Part shown: positions 62,863-64,000 of the stretch, one piece after another
Layout of the letters: each line of letters starts with the position of its first letter
Position numbering within the stretch: position 1 is the stretch's first letter
Source: Prorocentrum cordatum
Taxonomy: Eukaryota; Sar; Dinophyceae; Prorocentrales; Prorocentraceae
Assembly: GCA_963575745.1 (NCBI GenBank)
Contig: CAUYUJ010015758.1
Location: forward strand, 88,468 to 152,467
DNA: 64,000 nucleotides
Reading direction: 5' to 3'
Position numbers and translations under genes: made by a program
Notes under the pieces: generated by a model
Told to the model about the DNA's origin: nothing
Databases searched by the model: none
What the model saw: the letters and a program-made list of their open reading frames with translations, nothing else

Positions 62863-62884
62863 CTTGAGCCAAAATGGCTACGGA
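62863..62884 (-). other. Perfect genomic copy of the dinoflagellate spliced leader
   Basis: On the minus strand all 22 bases agree with the known leader: TCC followed by GTAGCCATTTTGGCTCAAG. Directly downstream, TGGCCATTTCGG (62862-62851) matches the leader core at 10 of 12 positions and may be an older, decayed second leader. No GT donor follows, so this is an integrated relic, not an SL RNA gene. Confidence 0.95.
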
Positions 62885-63056
62885 GGAGCAGAAGGAGGAG
62901 GAGGAAGAAGAGGAGGAGGAGGAGGAGGAGGAGGAGGAGGAGGAGGAGGAGGAGGAGGGGGAGGAGGAGGAGCAGGAGGAGGAGGAGGAGGAGGAGGGGG
63001 AGGAGGAGGAGCAGGAGGAGGAGGAGGAGGAGGAGGAGGAAGACGAGGACGAGGAC
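62885..63056. repeat. (GGA)n microsatellite at the LINE-2 5' end
   Basis: GGA repeat with CAG and GAC interruptions. It begins at the base next to the spliced leader. Confidence 0.93.
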
Positions 63057-63659
63057 GAGAGCGCCCTGACGCTGCCGGGCCCGCCGGCCGCGCCGCGCCT
63101 TGCTGCTGCTGGCGCCTCCGCTGCTGCTCGCCGGCGCGCTGCTGGCGAGGCGCGGGCGGGCGGCGCCGCTGCTGCAGCCGGACGCCGGGGACGCCAGCGA
63201 GCGCAGCGCTGCGGGGTGGGCGGCGGGGCAGGCCGACGGCTCGAGCCCGGACACGATCGCGCCGTAAACAAAAAAGAAGGACAAGAGGTTTTTGGCCGTT
63301 GTGTCGGCCTCGGGGGGCCCCCGGCGGGCCTCGGGACCACCAAGAATAGACTCAGGATGAGGAGCCGGTCCCGGGGAACGGGTCGGCACTTCCAGGGGCC
63401 CCGGATTGAAACATTCAGGACGTCGCATGTCTGGGTTCCGACTGACGTTCTTCGGCGGCGAGCGACGGGGCAACTGAACAAGAGTGCGAAGGAGGAGAAG
63501 GCACCCGTACCGCTAACCTGAAAAGTATTAAAGAACCCTGCCCCTTGGTAATCTTAGCAACGCGTAAAACACATACAACTTCCCGTTGGTAATTCTAGCG
63601 GAATGAGATTGTTGTAGCACCGCGCAAACAGCAAACACAAAACAACATCGGTCGGAACG
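63057..63659. mobile_element. Region with one diverged family A element
   Basis: 63286-63440 is family A (GGACCACCAAGAATAGACTC, GAGCCGGTCCCGGGG, GGACGTCGCATGTCTGGG). 63057-63285 is GC-rich and 63441-63659 AT-richer; no gene in either. GTAGCACCGCGCAAACAGCA (63615) resembles 47400-47425. Confidence 0.65.
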
Positions 63660-64000
63660 GTTTCAAAATATAGCTCTCGCCTAAACGCAGCGCGCATTCG
63701 CTTTCTGAATTGTGCACGAGCTTCACGGATTGCAGGCGGCGTTTTTGTTGCATACTTGCTCTCGCATTAGCGCCGCGCGCATTCGCCTTCTTAATCATGT
63801 GCACGAATTTCACGGATTGAAGGCGGCCGTTTTTAACTAACTCTCGCCCTAGCGCCGCGCGCACTCGGTTTAACAAATTGTGCTAGCTTCGCGCGTTGAG
63901 GGTGGCTCGGTTCAAAACTATATCCTGCCTTAGCGCCGCGCACATCCGCTTTTTAAAATGTGCACGCGCTTCACGGATTGAAGGTGGTTCGGTTTCGAAA
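63660..64000. repeat. Degenerate 81-86-bp tandem repeat, runs off the window
   Basis: TAGCGCCGCGCGCATTCG-like starts at 63682, 63768, 63850 and 63930, each followed by GTGCACG, TTCACGGATTG and AAGGNGG. Four copies visible. No gene. Confidence 0.85.

Larger units (their letters stand above)
57706..62884 (-). mobile_element. LINE-2: structurally complete LINE-type retrotransposon
   Basis: A 5.18-kb minus-strand element: perfect spliced leader (62884-62863), 172-bp 5' leader, ORF1 (358 residues), ORF2 (1,261 residues) and a 3' tail of about 110 bp. Both ORFs are uninterrupted, and all endonuclease and reverse-transcriptase catalytic motifs are present, so this is a recent and possibly active copy. 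The ORFs are in the same frame, separated by one TAG. GGA/TCC microsatellite lies directly at both ends. Because the 5' end is a spliced leader, the integrated copy was made from a trans-spliced mRNA. Confidence 0.93.

Noticed and set aside
62863-62884. Spliced-leader RNA gene
   Set aside because: No GT donor or Sm-site-like sequence follows the leader; ORF1 follows after a short leader, so it is a retroposed relic.
62691-63473. N-terminal extension of LINE-2 ORF1
   Set aside because: The element begins at the spliced leader (62884); upstream codons are microsatellite poly-Leu, and the ATG at 62690 is the first after the leader.

Overview
The window is nuclear DNA of a dinoflagellate. The clearest proof is the dinoflagellate spliced leader (SL), present as a perfect 22-nt genomic copy at 62863-62884 (minus strand) and as two tandem degraded copies at 176-218. 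Introns that mostly follow an AG|G acceptor rule, occasional GC donors, very long introns and a dense load of simple repeats and short inverted-repeat elements agree with this. The genus cannot be fixed from sequence alone; a large-genome photosynthetic lineage such as Prorocentrum or Polarella is a guess.

Layout. 1-7517: a nearly full-length but broken plus-strand LINE-type retrotransposon (LINE-1: SL relics, ORF1-like protein, endonuclease, reverse transcriptase, RNase H), bounded on both sides by GGA microsatellite. 7613-10328: the 3' part of a different minus-strand LINE (LINE-3), whose 3' end abuts the same GGA tract. 10.3-11.2 kb: short tandem arrays. 11274-40713, minus strand: one host gene for an SLC38/AAAP-type amino acid transporter, assembled here from 12 exons (1,482 coding bases, 493 residues from the first exon found) over 29.4 kb. 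The start codon lies in an upstream exon I could not find. Intron 4 alone is 13.7 kb and holds a 2.7-kb satellite-bearing insertion. 40.7-57.6 kb: no gene recognised; a patchwork of short inverted-repeat elements, microsatellites and minisatellites. 57706-62884, minus strand: LINE-2, a structurally complete two-ORF LINE with intact ORFs, a perfect SL at its 5' end and GGA microsatellite on both sides. 62.9-64 kb: microsatellite, one short element and a degenerate 81-86-bp array.

How the parts relate. At least eleven families of short (about 150-250 bp) elements recur, called families A-K here, plus repeat-rich units (family L). Several have terminal inverted repeats and 5-7-bp target duplications. 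Four short transporter introns (1, 2, 7, 8) each consist of essentially one such element, and the duplicated target supplies the donor GT and the bases after the acceptor AG. This is the signature of introners, mobile elements that create introns. Intron 3 looks the same with a GC donor. For family D an intronic and an intergenic copy share termini, each with its own target duplication; family C, H and G copies also recur elsewhere.

Most long open frames in the window are by-products of repeats whose unit is a multiple of three (18-bp and 90-bp arrays, GGA and ATC tracts) and are not annotated as genes.
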